A program made the translations under genes and the position numbers. Shown here piece by piece: positions 32,735 through 41,771 of a stretch of 64,000 nucleotides of DNA. The DNA lies in contig NZ_RBAM01000002.1 in assembly GCF_003626645.1 (NCBI RefSeq), forward strand, positions 62,001 through 126,000, given 5' to 3'. Origin of the DNA: Streptomyces klenkii. GTDB taxonomy: Bacteria; Actinomycetota; Actinomycetes; Streptomycetales; Streptomycetaceae. The notes under the pieces are model-generated. The model was not told the DNA's origin and ran no database searches. It saw only the letters and a list, made by a program, of their open reading frames with translations. Every line of letters starts with the position of its first letter. Position 1 is the first letter of the stretch.

Positions 32735-35224
32735 TTATTCTGTCCGCAGCTCTTCCGGCCGCGTCAGCCGCCACAGCGCGGGCAGGCACGCCACGGTGAC
32801 CAGGACGATCATCCCCGCCCCCGCGCAGACCAGCGGGACGAACGCGAACCAGTCCCGTACCCGCTCGTGGACCAGCGCGAGCAGCAGCCGCCCCAGGCCG
32901 AGCCCGGCCCCGACGGCCAGCGCCATCCCCAGCACCACGGGCACCGCGGTCTGCCACAGCACCGACCAGCCGATCGTCGCGCGGCTCGTACCGCAGGCGA
33001 CGAGCACGGACAAGGCGCGCCTGCGCTCGCGCAGTTGCTCCAGCGTGCCGACGAGCATGCTCAGCGCGATCAGCGCGAGGACGCAGACGGCGCCGATCGT
33101 CATCCCCTCCTCGACGGCGGCGAGGTGGTTCTCCTTCACCACGCCGCCCAGGCGCCAGACCCGCATGCCCGGGTCGATGGCGGCGGCGGTGTTGCGGAAC
33201 CGCTCGATGGAGTCGTCGCGGTCGCCGGGGTCCACCCGGGCCAGCACGGTCGTCCTGGCGTCCGGGATCGCCCGGGCGTCGATGGCCGAGGTAGTGGCCA
33301 GGATGCCGAACTGGTGGTCGCCGGTCGGCCCGGGGAGGGTCTCCACGATCCGCGCGGAGGCCGGAACCGTCCACCGGTAGGCGGGCGTTCCCCGTTCCTT
33401 CGCCCGCTCGAAGCCGTCCATCTCCAGCGCGGTGCCCGGCGGGAAGCGGTGGGCGGTGTCGACGTCGCCGTCCTTCTCCGCGGCCACGAAGACGTCGCCC
33501 TCGCGGCAGGAGCCGGTCCTGGCCAGCGTGCGCAGGACGGTGCAGTCGGCGACGTGCACCGTGGTGACGCTGTGCTCCTTGCCGGGGACGGTCGCGTACT
33601 GCTCCACGAACGCGACGGCGTCCTGCACGCCGGGTGTCGCCCGGAACGCCTTCGTGTACGCGTTGATCTCCTCGGGCGTGCCCGGGCGGTACGAGGCCTT
33701 CAGCCGGGACCAGCTCGCGACGCTGCCGCCGGGCCGGTCGTGGCCGCTCTGCATGCCGGAGAGCATCATCTGGACGGCGATCGCCCCGGCCACGGCGACG
33801 GTGATGCCGCTGACCGCCCGCGCGGCCGGCCCGCTGCCGGCCTGGAGCCGCCGCGTCGCCAACTGCCAGGGCAGCGGCCCGCCGCGGAGCCGGGCGACGC
33901 ACGCCTCGACCAGCCACGGCAGGGCGACGGCGACGCCGATCAGCAGGAGCGCCGCGCCCATGGCGACCATGGCCGTCTCGATCGGCCCGTAGTAGGGGCT
34001 CCAGGCGACTGTCACCGTGCTCGGGACCAGCAGCGCCAGGCCCACGGCGGGGATCAGCAGCCGCCACCACAGCCTGCGCCGCCGGGCGGGCGCCCCGCGG
34101 ACGACGCCGAGCGGCTCGATGGCGACGCGGCGCAGCGCGGACAGGGTCACCACGACGGTCAGTGCGGGCACGGCGACGGCGATCAGCGCGGCCTGGACGG
34201 GGGCCGGGGTGACGTCCGACGCGAAGAGGGTCACGTCGCGGATCGTGAGGTGCGGGGCGAACCCGCGGGCGAAGAGGAAGATCCCGGCACCGGCGAGCAG
34301 GCCGAGCAGCGCGCCGCACAGGGCCTCGCCCGCCGCGATCCGCCGGGTCGTGGCGCCGTCCGCGCCGACCAGCCGCAGGGCCGCCAGCCGCCGGTCCCGG
34401 CCCTCGCCGCCGAACCGGACGGCGGCCGAGATGAAGACGCCGGCCGGCAGCATCAGGATCACGCACCCGAGGACGACCAGGATGACGACCCCGCCGTCCG
34501 CGGGCGGGCCGGGCTCCCCGTCGCCGAAGCGGTCGATGCGCACGGCGCCGTCGCCCGGTGCGAGCTTGTCGTCGCCCGCGTAGAAGAAGAGTTCGCTGGG
34601 GCCGATGAGGCCCGCGGGCGCGATGGTGCCCGCGGTCCGGTAGGGGAGCCGCTCGCGCAGGAGCTTCCCGTCGCCTGCGTCCAGGAGCCTGCCGAGGGCG
34701 GGGGAGACGACCATCTCGCCCGGCCGGGGCGGGTCCGTCACGCCGGGCGGCAGCGGGGCGCCGGGGCCTTCGGGGTGCAGCAGCGCGCCGCCGACCTTCC
34801 GGTTGCGGAACTCGGTGCTCGCGTCGCGGTACACCAGGGTGCCGCTGCCCTTTTGCAGCTCGTGGCCCGGCTGTTCGAACTCCAGCGGCGTGTTCACCTG
34901 GCGGGCCGTCGTGCGCCGCTCGCGCTCGTCCAGCAGGTGCGGCACGGACGCCGCGATCGCCAGGACGGCCACGCCGAGGCCGACGGCGAGCGCGGTGAGC
35001 AGCGCGCGCAGCAGCCCCTCGCGGCCGCCGGCGATCGTGAAGCGCGCGCCCATGCGCAGGTCGCGGAGCCAGGCCGCGGCGCCGGTGGGCCCGGTGGGCC
35101 GGTCGGCGGGGCCGTGGCCGGGGCGCGGAGGCGCGCCCTCGTGTTCGTGGTCGTTCTCGTGGCCGTGCTCGTCGTCTCGCGCGCCGTCGCGTGCGTCGTC
35201 TCGTGCGTCGTCCCGTCCGTTCAC
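32735..35224 (-). CDS. FtsX-like ABC transporter permease
   Basis: An 829-residue permease with two FtsX/MacB-type halves: a helix after residue 60, a large extracellular domain (about 85-230), three helices (about 240-350), a further block of helices (about 385-470), a second extracellular domain (about 500-690), and a last set of helices (about 700-825). The first 38 residues are Asp/His/Glu-rich with five or more histidines ('DDEHGHENDHEHEG') and could bind metal. GTG 35224 overlaps the stop of the ATPase gene. With the ATPase and PadR it forms one operon; such systems export lipids, peptides or antibiotics or signal envelope stress. Confidence 0.9.
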   Translation of the reverse strand: MNGRDDARDDARDGARDDEHGHENDHEHEGAPPRPGHGPADRPTGPTGAAAWLRDLRMGARFTIAGGREGLLRALLTALAVGLGVAVLAIAASVPHLLDERERRTTARQVNTPLEFEQPGHELQKGSGTLVYRDASTEFRNRKVGGALLHPEGPGAPLPPGVTDPPRPGEMVVSPALGRLLDAGDGKLLRERLPYRTAGTIAPAGLIGPSELFFYAGDDKLAPGDGAVRIDRFGDGEPGPPADGGVVILVVLGCVILMLPAGVFISAAVRFGGEGRDRRLAALRLVGADGATTRRIAAGEALCGALLGLLAGAGIFLFARGFAPHLTIRDVTLFASDVTPAPVQAALIAVAVPALTVVVTLSALRRVAIEPLGVVRGAPARRRRLWWRLLIPAVGLALLVPSTVTVAWSPYYGPIETAMVAMGAALLLIGVAVALPWLVEACVARLRGGPLPWQLATRRLQAGSGPAARAVSGITVAVAGAIAVQMMLSGMQSGHDRPGGSVASWSRLKASYRPGTPEEINAYTKAFRATPGVQDAVAFVEQYATVPGKEHSVTTVHVADCTVLRTLARTGSCREGDVFVAAEKDGDVDTAHRFPPGTALEMDGFERAKERGTPAYRWTVPASARIVETLPGPTGDHQFGILATTSAIDARAIPDARTTVLARVDPGDRDDSIERFRNTAAAIDPGMRVWRLGGVVKENHLAAVEEGMTIGAVCVLALIALSMLVGTLEQLRERRRALSVLVACGTSRATIGWSVLWQTAVPVVLGMALAVGAGLGLGRLLLALVHERVRDWFAFVPLVCAGAGMIVLVTVACLPALWRLTRPEELRTE

Positions 35225-35928
35225 GACAGCCCCACCCCCGCCATGTCGCGCGCCCGCCCGTCGCGTACGACGACCTCGCGGTCCGAGTACGCGGCGACGC
35301 GCGCTTCATGGGTGACCAGGACGACCGCGGCGCGCGTGTCGCGCGCGGCCCCGGTCAGCAGCTGCATGACGCGCTCGCCGTTGAGGGAGTCCAGGGCGCC
35401 GGTCGGCTCGTCCGCGAAGATCACGCGCGGGGTGGTCACGAGGGCGCGGGCGACGGCGACGCGCTGGCTCTGGCCGCCGGATATCTCGCCGGGCCGCTTG
35501 CCGCGGGCGTCGGCGACCTCCAGCTGCTCCAGTTGGTGCACGGCCCGCGCCTCGGCCTCCTTGCGCCGGACGCCGTTCAGCCGGAGCGGCAGCGCCACGT
35601 TCTCCAGGCAGGTCAGCTCCGGCACCAGCCGGCCGAACTGGAAGACGAAGCCGAACTCGGTGCGCCGCAGGGCGCTGCGCTCGGCGTCCGGGAGGGCGGA
35701 CAGGTCGCGCGCCCCGTAGCGGACCGTGCCGGCGTCGGGGCGAACGATTCCGGCCAGGCAGTGCAGCAGGGTCGACTTGCCGGAGCCCGACGGGCCCATG
35801 ACGGCGACGACCTCGCCCGGGTGGACCGAGAAGTCCGCACCGGCCAGCGCGGTCGTCGGGCCGTACACCTTGTGCAGCCCGGACGCGGCGAGCAGGGAGC
35901 CGGACGGGGGCGCGGGGGAGGGGGTCAC
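35221..35928 (-). CDS. ABC transporter ATP-binding protein (MacB/LolD type)
   Basis: A 235-residue ATPase partnering the FtsX-like permease. Walker A 'GPSGSGKST', Q-loop 'FVFQFGRLVPELT', signature 'SGGQSQR', Walker B 'VIFADEPTGALDS' and the H-loop 'VLVTHEARVAA' are all intact. GTG 35928 overlaps the padR stop (GTGA) and its own stop overlaps the permease start, so the three genes are translationally coupled. The first 15 residues are Pro/Ser-rich. Confidence 0.95.
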   Translation of the reverse strand: MTPSPAPPSGSLLAASGLHKVYGPTTALAGADFSVHPGEVVAVMGPSGSGKSTLLHCLAGIVRPDAGTVRYGARDLSALPDAERSALRRTEFGFVFQFGRLVPELTCLENVALPLRLNGVRRKEAEARAVHQLEQLEVADARGKRPGEISGGQSQRVAVARALVTTPRVIFADEPTGALDSLNGERVMQLLTGAARDTRAAVVLVTHEARVAAYSDREVVVRDGRARDMAGVGLS

Positions 35929-36449
35929 GGGCGCACCGCCGCGGCCAGTTGGTCGAGGCGGGCAGCGGTGATTTCCAGCCACCGCAGGTCCGCTTCCAGA
36001 TGGAAGAGGGCGTGGTCGCAGATCAGCTGGTCCGCGAGGTCGCCGCTCACCTTGCGCCGGGTGAGCTCGCGCATCAGCCGCAGGTGCTCGGCGCGCTGGG
36101 CGTCCAGCAGGGAGTCCGCGTCGCGCCCGGTCAGCAGGGCCACGACGACCTTGGTGTAGAGGACGGACTGCAAATACGGCTCGGGCTTCTCGGGCTCGGC
36201 GAGCCAGCGCCCCACGTCCGTGATGCCGGCGTCGGTGATGGCGTAGCGCTTGCGTTCGGGACCGTCGCCGTGCTCGATCCCGTCCACCTCCACCAGGCCG
36301 TTCTTCAGGAGGCGCGACATGGTCGCGTACACCTGGCCGTAGTGGAGCGGCCGGTCGTGGCCGAAGCGGGCGTCGAAGGCGCGCTTGAGGTCGTAGCCGT
36401 GGCGCGGACCGGACTCCAGGAGCGCGAGCAGAGTGTGACCGATGGACAT
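35925..36449 (-). CDS. PadR-family transcriptional regulator
   Basis: A 174-residue repressor with the PadR winged helix at about 1-80: 'SIGHTLLALLESGPRHGYDLKRAF', then 'HYGQVYATMSRLLKNGLVE' and 'KRYAITDAG'. The C-terminal half is the helical dimer domain ('LDAQRAEHLRLMRELTRRK'). ATG 36449 was chosen because the domain starts there; longer in-frame readings would translate the operator. It is first in the padR-ATPase-permease operon, and the TGTAYAC repeats just upstream are its likely autoregulatory site, so the transporter is probably induced by the compound that PadR senses. Confidence 0.94.
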   Translation of the reverse strand: MSIGHTLLALLESGPRHGYDLKRAFDARFGHDRPLHYGQVYATMSRLLKNGLVEVDGIEHGDGPERKRYAITDAGITDVGRWLAEPEKPEPYLQSVLYTKVVVALLTGRDADSLLDAQRAEHLRLMRELTRRKVSGDLADQLICDHALFHLEADLRWLEITAARLDQLAAAVRP

Positions 36450-36458
36450 GAGCGGGAC

Positions 36459-36492
36459 TGTACACCGTGTGTATACACCGCATGTATACGTG
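36459..36492. promoter_or_regulatory. PadR operator/promoter with TGTAYAC repeats
   Basis: TGTACAC at 36459, TGTATAC at 36470 and TGTATAC at 36483; the middle copy lies in the perfect palindrome GTGTATACAC (36469-36478). The cluster starts ten bases from the padR start codon. The remaining gap (36493-36766) holds the promoter region of the penicillin-binding protein gene; no other feature was recognised. Confidence 0.7.
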
Positions 36493-36766
36493 CCATGAGT
36501 AGCTGGCTTGATTTCACCCCTCGCCGACGGGGCGGCCGTCCCCTGCCTGCCGTACGCACCGGTCGACCGTGCGCAGAACGCCCGCTGTTGAAGGTTCATG
36601 ATCGAAGCCCTGTACGGTTTCCCGCGCTGAGCCGCGCCCGGTTCCCGCCAGCCGGGGTGCTGTATGTCACGTGCCCCAAAGCCTTGATCAATGGGCGTTT
36701 GGTGACAGTTGCGGTGTTAGCTTCATGAGCTGGGTTGGGGGCGGAAAGACTGGAGCTACGGGAGAG

Positions 36767-39025
36767 ATGGGCCGAGCGGAAGCGCGACGGGCGCAGAAGA
36801 GCACCCGCACAGCAAAGGGCAAGAAGGCCAAGAAGACCGGCATACGCCGCTTCTTCACGTGGAAGAAGCTGCTCGCCTACTTCGTGGCGCTCATCGCCCT
36901 CGGGGCGGGAGCCTGCGTGGCGCTCTACCTCTACGTGGACATCCCCAAGGGCAACAGCCAGGCCAAGCTGCAGAGCAACATCTTCAAGGACGCCGACGGC
37001 AAGATCATCGCGCGCAGCGGTGACGTGAACCGGCAGGAAGTCCCGCTCTCCAAGATCCCGGTGGACGTCCAGCGCGCCGTCGTCGCCGCCGAGAACAAGA
37101 ACTTCTACACCGACCCCGGCGTCGACGTCATGGGCACCGCCCGAGGCGTCCTCAACACCGTCATGGGCCGCGGCAAGCAGGGTGGTTCGACCATCACCCA
37201 GCAGTACGTGAAGAACTACTACCTGGACCAGCGCCAGACCGTCACCCGCAAGGTGAAGGAACTGGTCATCTCCCTCAAGGTGCAGAAGGAGACGTCCAAG
37301 GACGAGATCCTCGCGGGCTACCTGAACACCAGCTTCTACGGCCGCGGCGCCTACGGCATCCAGGCCGCCTCCCGCGCGTACTACAACAAGGACGTCGACA
37401 AGCTCACCCTGGAGGAGGGCGCCTACCTCGCCGCGCTGCTCCAGGCCCCCAGCCAGTACGACTGGTCGGTGGCCACCCCGGCGGGCAAGGAGAACGCCAA
37501 GGCCCGCTGGAACTACGTCCTGGACAAGATGGTCGAGCAGAAGTGGCTCGACAAGGACAAGCGCGCCGGGATGCAGTTCAAGGAGCCCGGCAAGCCGCCG
37601 GCCGCCAAGGGCCTCACCGGCCAGAACGGCTATCTGATCGAGGCCGCCAAGGCCGAGATGCGCAAGAAGCTGGTCAAGGACGGCCGCCCCGAGAGCGACC
37701 TCGACGCCGGCGGCTGGACGATCACCCTCAGCGTCGACAACAAGAAGCAGAAGGCCCTGGAGAAGGCCGTCAAGGACAAGCTCCTCGACGACCTCGACCC
37801 CAAGGCCCGCGCGGTCGACAAGAACGTCCAGGTCGGCGCCGCCTCCGTCGACCCGAAGACCGGCAAGGTCGTCGCCCTCTACGGCGGCACCGACGCCCTC
37901 CAGCACTGGACCAACAACGCCACCCGCGAGGACTACCAGGTCGCCTCGACCTTCAAGCCGCTGATCTTCGCGTCGGCGCTGGAGAACAAGTCGACCACCC
38001 AGAACAAGGTGCGCATCAACGCGGGCACCCTCTACGACTCGACCTCCGAGCGCCCTGTCGTCGGCACCGACGAGCACTTCGCCCCGGAGAACGAGGACGG
38101 CTACTCGCACGGCATGGTCCCCGTGCAGAAGGCCATGAACGACTCGGTCAACTCCGTCTTCGCGCAGATGGCCATCGACGTCGGCCTGCCCGAGGTGAAG
38201 AAGACCGCCGTCGACATGGGCATGAACGGCAAGGTCAAGGACTTCGTGGAGAAGCCCGCCATGTCGCTCGGCTCCATGGGCAACAGCCCGCTGCACATGG
38301 CCGGCGTCTACGCGACCCTCGCCCACCACGGCAAGAAGGTCACGCCCTCGATCATCAAGTCGGCTTCCCAGAACGGCAAGGAGCTGACGCTCGACAACCC
38401 GATCGGCGGCGACGCGGTCTCGCGCAACACCGCCGACGGCGTCACCACCGTCCTCAAGGGCGTGGTCGACGACGGTACGGCCTCCGTCGTGCAGAGCGTC
38501 GGCCGCCAGGTCGCGGGCAAGACCGGCACCTCCGACGACAACAAGTCCGCCTGGTTCACCGGCTACACCCCCGACTTGGTCACCGCCATCGGCCTGTTCG
38601 GCGAGGGCGAGGGCGGCAAGCAGGTCACCCTCAAGGGCACCGGCGGCAACGGCCGCGTCAACGGTGGCACGTACCCGGCGCGGATCTGGGCCGCCTACAC
38701 CGCCGACGCGCTCCAGGGCTCGGACGCCGAGGAGTTCGACCTCGACACCAACATGAGCACGACGGTTCCGGCCATCCCGGGCCCGCCCGCCTCGTCCTCC
38801 CCCTCCGCGCCGCCGTCCCACAGCCCGTCGGCGACGCCCTCGCGGCCCTCGCAGTCGCCGTCGTCCTCGTCCTCGCGGACCCCGTCCCACGGAGCGTCGT
38901 CGCCGCCCCCGTCCTCGCGGCCCCCGGTCCCGCCGGTCACCCCGAGCAGCAAGCCGCCGAGCATCCCGCCCACCGGCGGCGGAGGCCTCGAGCCCAACGG
39001 CAACCGCGACCCCCTCCACAACTGA
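36767..39025 (+). CDS. Class A penicillin-binding protein (transglycosylase/transpeptidase)
   Basis: A 752-residue wall synthase. A basic N terminus and one membrane helix (about 38-60) precede the GT51 glycosyltransferase (about 85-260, 'VVAAENKNFYTDPGVD', 'GGSTITQQYVKNYY') and the transpeptidase (about 340-660). The nucleophile Ser394 is in 'ASTFK', the SxN motif is 'DSVNSVF' and the KTG motif is 'AGKTGTS'. The last 95 residues are a Pro/Ser-rich tail, probably wall-spanning. ATG 36767 gives the usual 'MGRAEARR' start; ATG 36725 is a possible alternative. A strong terminator follows, so it is probably a single-gene unit. Confidence 0.95.
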   Translation: MGRAEARRAQKSTRTAKGKKAKKTGIRRFFTWKKLLAYFVALIALGAGACVALYLYVDIPKGNSQAKLQSNIFKDADGKIIARSGDVNRQEVPLSKIPVDVQRAVVAAENKNFYTDPGVDVMGTARGVLNTVMGRGKQGGSTITQQYVKNYYLDQRQTVTRKVKELVISLKVQKETSKDEILAGYLNTSFYGRGAYGIQAASRAYYNKDVDKLTLEEGAYLAALLQAPSQYDWSVATPAGKENAKARWNYVLDKMVEQKWLDKDKRAGMQFKEPGKPPAAKGLTGQNGYLIEAAKAEMRKKLVKDGRPESDLDAGGWTITLSVDNKKQKALEKAVKDKLLDDLDPKARAVDKNVQVGAASVDPKTGKVVALYGGTDALQHWTNNATREDYQVASTFKPLIFASALENKSTTQNKVRINAGTLYDSTSERPVVGTDEHFAPENEDGYSHGMVPVQKAMNDSVNSVFAQMAIDVGLPEVKKTAVDMGMNGKVKDFVEKPAMSLGSMGNSPLHMAGVYATLAHHGKKVTPSIIKSASQNGKELTLDNPIGGDAVSRNTADGVTTVLKGVVDDGTASVVQSVGRQVAGKTGTSDDNKSAWFTGYTPDLVTAIGLFGEGEGGKQVTLKGTGGNGRVNGGTYPARIWAAYTADALQGSDAEEFDLDTNMSTTVPAIPGPPASSSPSAPPSHSPSATPSRPSQSPSSSSSRTPSHGASSPPPSSRPPVPPVTPSSKPPSIPPTGGGGLEPNGNRDPLHN

Positions 39026-39043
39026 CCAGCCGTTAACCACGGG

Positions 39044-39088
39044 CCCCGGCCGCTCACCCTCTGTGTAGGGTGAGCGGCCGGGGTTTTT
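39044..39088 (+). terminator. Rho-independent terminator after the PBP gene
   Basis: Perfect 17-bp stem (39044-39060 with 39067-39083), loop CTGTGT, then TTTTT at 39084-39088. It starts 18 bases past the stop codon and is one of the few hairpins in this window with a true T-run. Confidence 0.93.
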
Positions 39089-39120
39089 CGGTACCTCGGT
39101 ACCTGAGCCGTCTGGGGGAC

Positions 39121-41763
39121 GTGAGCGTGGCCGTGCTGGAACCGTTGCGGGAGACGACGCCGCGGCGGATCGGACCCTACGAGCTCCTCGCCCGGCTCGG
39201 CTCGGGCGGCATGGGCGACGTCCACCTCGCCCGCGGACCCGAGGGCACGGTCGCCCTCAAGACCGTCCGCGCCGACCTCGCCGGGGAGCCGGGCTTCCGC
39301 GCCCGGTTCCGGCGCGAGATCGCCGTCGCCCGGTCCGTCGACAGCCCCCACGTCGCCCGGCTGACCGGTGGCGACGCCGACGCCGACCCGCCCTGGCTGG
39401 CCACCGAGTACGTGCCCGGGCCCACGCTCGCCGAAGCCGTACGTCTCGCCGGGCCGCTCCCGGCCGCGACCGTCCAGGCTCTTGGCGCCCACCTCGTACG
39501 GGCTCTCCACGCCGTCCACGCCGCGCCCGCGCTCCACCGCGACCTCAAGCCCGGCAACGTGCTGCTGGCCGCCGACGGGCCCCGGCTCATCGACTTCGGC
39601 ATCGCCCGCACCCCCGACGCCACCACCCTGACCGGCACCGGGCTCATGGTCGGCACGCCCGCCTTCATGTCCCCCGAGCACGTCAGGGGCGGCCGGCACG
39701 TCGTCGCCGCCTCCGACGTCTTCTGCCTCGCCTCCGTGCTCTGCTACGCCGCGACCGGCGAGGACCCCTTCGGCGACGGGCCGCTCGCCGCCGTCCTCCA
39801 CCGCGTCCTCCAGGCGAAGGCCGACCTGTCGTCCGTCCCGGACCCCCTCCGGGGCATCCTCGCCGACTGCCTCCGCCCCGACCCCGCCGAGCGCCCCGGC
39901 ACCCAAGCGCTGACGGCTCGCCTCGGCGCCCCGGCGCAGGGCGACTTCGCCTGGCCGGCGGCCGTACGGGAACGCATCGCCGACGACCGCGCGGAAGCGG
40001 CCGCGGCGGCGGCTCCGCCCGCGCACCCCCTGGCGGGGTATGCGATGGCGCCGGCCGTCTCTTCCCGCCGCGACGGCGATCAGCCCCCGGCGGGGCATCC
40101 GGCGGTGCCGGACGGGCCTGAGGCGGGTGCGGCACCGCCGGTCGCCGCCGCGGGGGTTGCCCGCCATGGCGGCGGGCTTGAGGTGGCGGACCTTGCGGGT
40201 TCGGTGCCGGGTACGTCCTCCCGCCGCGACGGCGATCATCCCCTGGAGGGGCATCCGGCGGTGCCGGGCCGACCTGATGTGCGCACGGCACCGCCGGCCC
40301 CCGCAGGGGGGTTGCACGGGCTGCCGACGATGGGCGTCGCCCCGCAGCCCGCAGCCCGCAAGCGGGGCCGCGCCGTGGTCACGTTCGGGATCGCCGGGAT
40401 CGTTGCCGCCCTCGTCGGGGGCGCGGCCGTCTTCTGGGTTTCTCAGGGCCGGGGCGGCAGCCCGGGCGACGGCGAGGCTGCCGCGGCAGGCAACAAGACC
40501 CCTGCGGCGGCCGGGCAGGACGGTGTCGACGAAGCGGGCGGCCCCGACAGGGCGGGCACACTCCCGGCCCCGGACGCCGCCGCCCGCCCCGCGGGCTGGC
40601 ACGCGTGGTCCGGCCGGCTCTCCAAGGGCCCCCTCGGCTGCGCCGCCGACGCCACTGCCCTCGTCTGCCGGCTCGTGGACGGCTCCTACGAGGCCGTCGG
40701 TGCCGGGGACGGCAAGCAGCTGTGGCGGTACGACCCGGTCAAGAGGCCGGAGGAGACCGGGAGCACGGCCATGATCAGCCCCACCGGCCTGATCATGATT
40801 CCCGGGGGCGGCCTGCCGCCCGCGGTCCGCGCCGGCACGGCCGTCGTCGCGGCCGGGGGCCGGATCCAGGCCCGGGACGTTGCGAGCGGAAAGGTCCGCT
40901 GGGAGAAGAGCCCCGAAGGCGCGGGGGCCTTCAAAGGCGAGCCCCTCGTCGTGGACGGCCGCGCCTTCGTCGGCGTCAACGTCTCCGGACAGGGCTATGA
41001 CCTGTACGCCTACGACCTCTCCGACGGCCGCGAACTGTGGCGCAAGCGCCTCGCCAGCGTGCAGCTCGCCCGCGCCTTCCAGCAGGACTTCGCACCGGTC
41101 GCGGCCAAGGACGGCACCGTCTACGCGCGCTCCGAACGCGGCGTGAGCGCCTACGACGCGGCGACCGGCGCCGAACGCGGCGAGAGCGAGCCCGTGGCGG
41201 GCGGCTGCGGCGAAATCCTCGTCCAGGGCGGCTCCGTGCTGTGCGGCGAGCGCAGCGGCGACCGCGGCGGCACCCACCTGACCATGCACCGGTTCGACGC
41301 CCGCACGCTCGCCCCGGGCACGGACACGCCCCTGACGGGCGTGAACAGCGGAAACGCCCCGCACATCACGGCGGTGAACGACAAGGTGTTCGTCGGGACG
41401 GACGCCAAGGGCCCGGCAGTGGTCGTCATCGACCGCACGGGCACCGCCCCGACGGCGTTCCGCCCGGTCCCGATAGCGCCGGGGCTCAACCCCGAGCTGC
41501 TGGTGTCCACGCCGCTGATCGTGGGCGACCAGGTGCTGTACGCCTCCAACGACGCCCTCCACCGGATGCCCCTCGCCGGCGGGAAGGCGCTCAGGACACC
41601 GGTCGAGGGCGCCCCCGGCGACCGTTCCGAGCCCGCCTACGACAAGAAGAACGGCGTCGACATCGCCAAGTCCGTCCGGCCGCCCGTCGCCCTGCCCGTC
41701 GGCGGCGTCGTCCACATCGTCTACGACCAGGGCACCATCCGCTCGGTCGAGCTGCCGCACTAG
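39121..41763 (+). CDS. Membrane Ser/Thr kinase with extracellular PQQ-type propeller (1)
   Basis: An 880-residue receptor-like kinase. The Hanks kinase domain (about 18-280) has 'GSGGMG', Lys47 in 'VALKTVR', catalytic Asp141 in 'HRDLKPGN' and Asp158 in 'DFGIA'. A disordered juxtamembrane linker (about 290-415) contains two copies of a palindrome-rich repeat. One membrane helix is at about 418-440. The exported C-terminal 400 residues have repeated 'GKQLWRYDP' / 'GKVRWEKS' / 'GRELWRKRL' blades of a PQQ-like beta-propeller, probably a ligand or wall sensor. GTG 39121 is used. A paralogue follows eight bases downstream. Confidence 0.92.
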   Translation: MSVAVLEPLRETTPRRIGPYELLARLGSGGMGDVHLARGPEGTVALKTVRADLAGEPGFRARFRREIAVARSVDSPHVARLTGGDADADPPWLATEYVPGPTLAEAVRLAGPLPAATVQALGAHLVRALHAVHAAPALHRDLKPGNVLLAADGPRLIDFGIARTPDATTLTGTGLMVGTPAFMSPEHVRGGRHVVAASDVFCLASVLCYAATGEDPFGDGPLAAVLHRVLQAKADLSSVPDPLRGILADCLRPDPAERPGTQALTARLGAPAQGDFAWPAAVRERIADDRAEAAAAAAPPAHPLAGYAMAPAVSSRRDGDQPPAGHPAVPDGPEAGAAPPVAAAGVARHGGGLEVADLAGSVPGTSSRRDGDHPLEGHPAVPGRPDVRTAPPAPAGGLHGLPTMGVAPQPAARKRGRAVVTFGIAGIVAALVGGAAVFWVSQGRGGSPGDGEAAAAGNKTPAAAGQDGVDEAGGPDRAGTLPAPDAAARPAGWHAWSGRLSKGPLGCAADATALVCRLVDGSYEAVGAGDGKQLWRYDPVKRPEETGSTAMISPTGLIMIPGGGLPPAVRAGTAVVAAGGRIQARDVASGKVRWEKSPEGAGAFKGEPLVVDGRAFVGVNVSGQGYDLYAYDLSDGRELWRKRLASVQLARAFQQDFAPVAAKDGTVYARSERGVSAYDAATGAERGESEPVAGGCGEILVQGGSVLCGERSGDRGGTHLTMHRFDARTLAPGTDTPLTGVNSGNAPHITAVNDKVFVGTDAKGPAVVVIDRTGTAPTAFRPVPIAPGLNPELLVSTPLIVGDQVLYASNDALHRMPLAGGKALRTPVEGAPGDRSEPAYDKKNGVDIAKSVRPPVALPVGGVVHIVYDQGTIRSVELPH
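40063..40318. repeat. Two palindrome-containing repeat units inside the kinase linker
   Basis: Units of about 100 bp starting with TCCCGCCGCGACGGCGATCA at 40063 and 40219 (period 156 bp) are about 80 percent alike by eye. Each contains an inverted repeat CGGCGGTGCC/GGCACCGCCG (about 40100-40140 and 40256-40296). They look like intergenic palindromic repeats of this genome captured in frame, adding matching 'SSRRDGD...GHPAVP' segments to the protein. Confidence 0.75.
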
Positions 41764-41771
41764 GGGAACAC

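Noticed and set aside
32106..35309. Very long antisense open frame (over 1000 codons) across the FtsX-type permease gene
   Set aside because: It is a shadow frame of the kind common in GC-rich DNA: Arg/Pro/Gly-rich translation, no domain motifs, and fully inside a well-supported gene.
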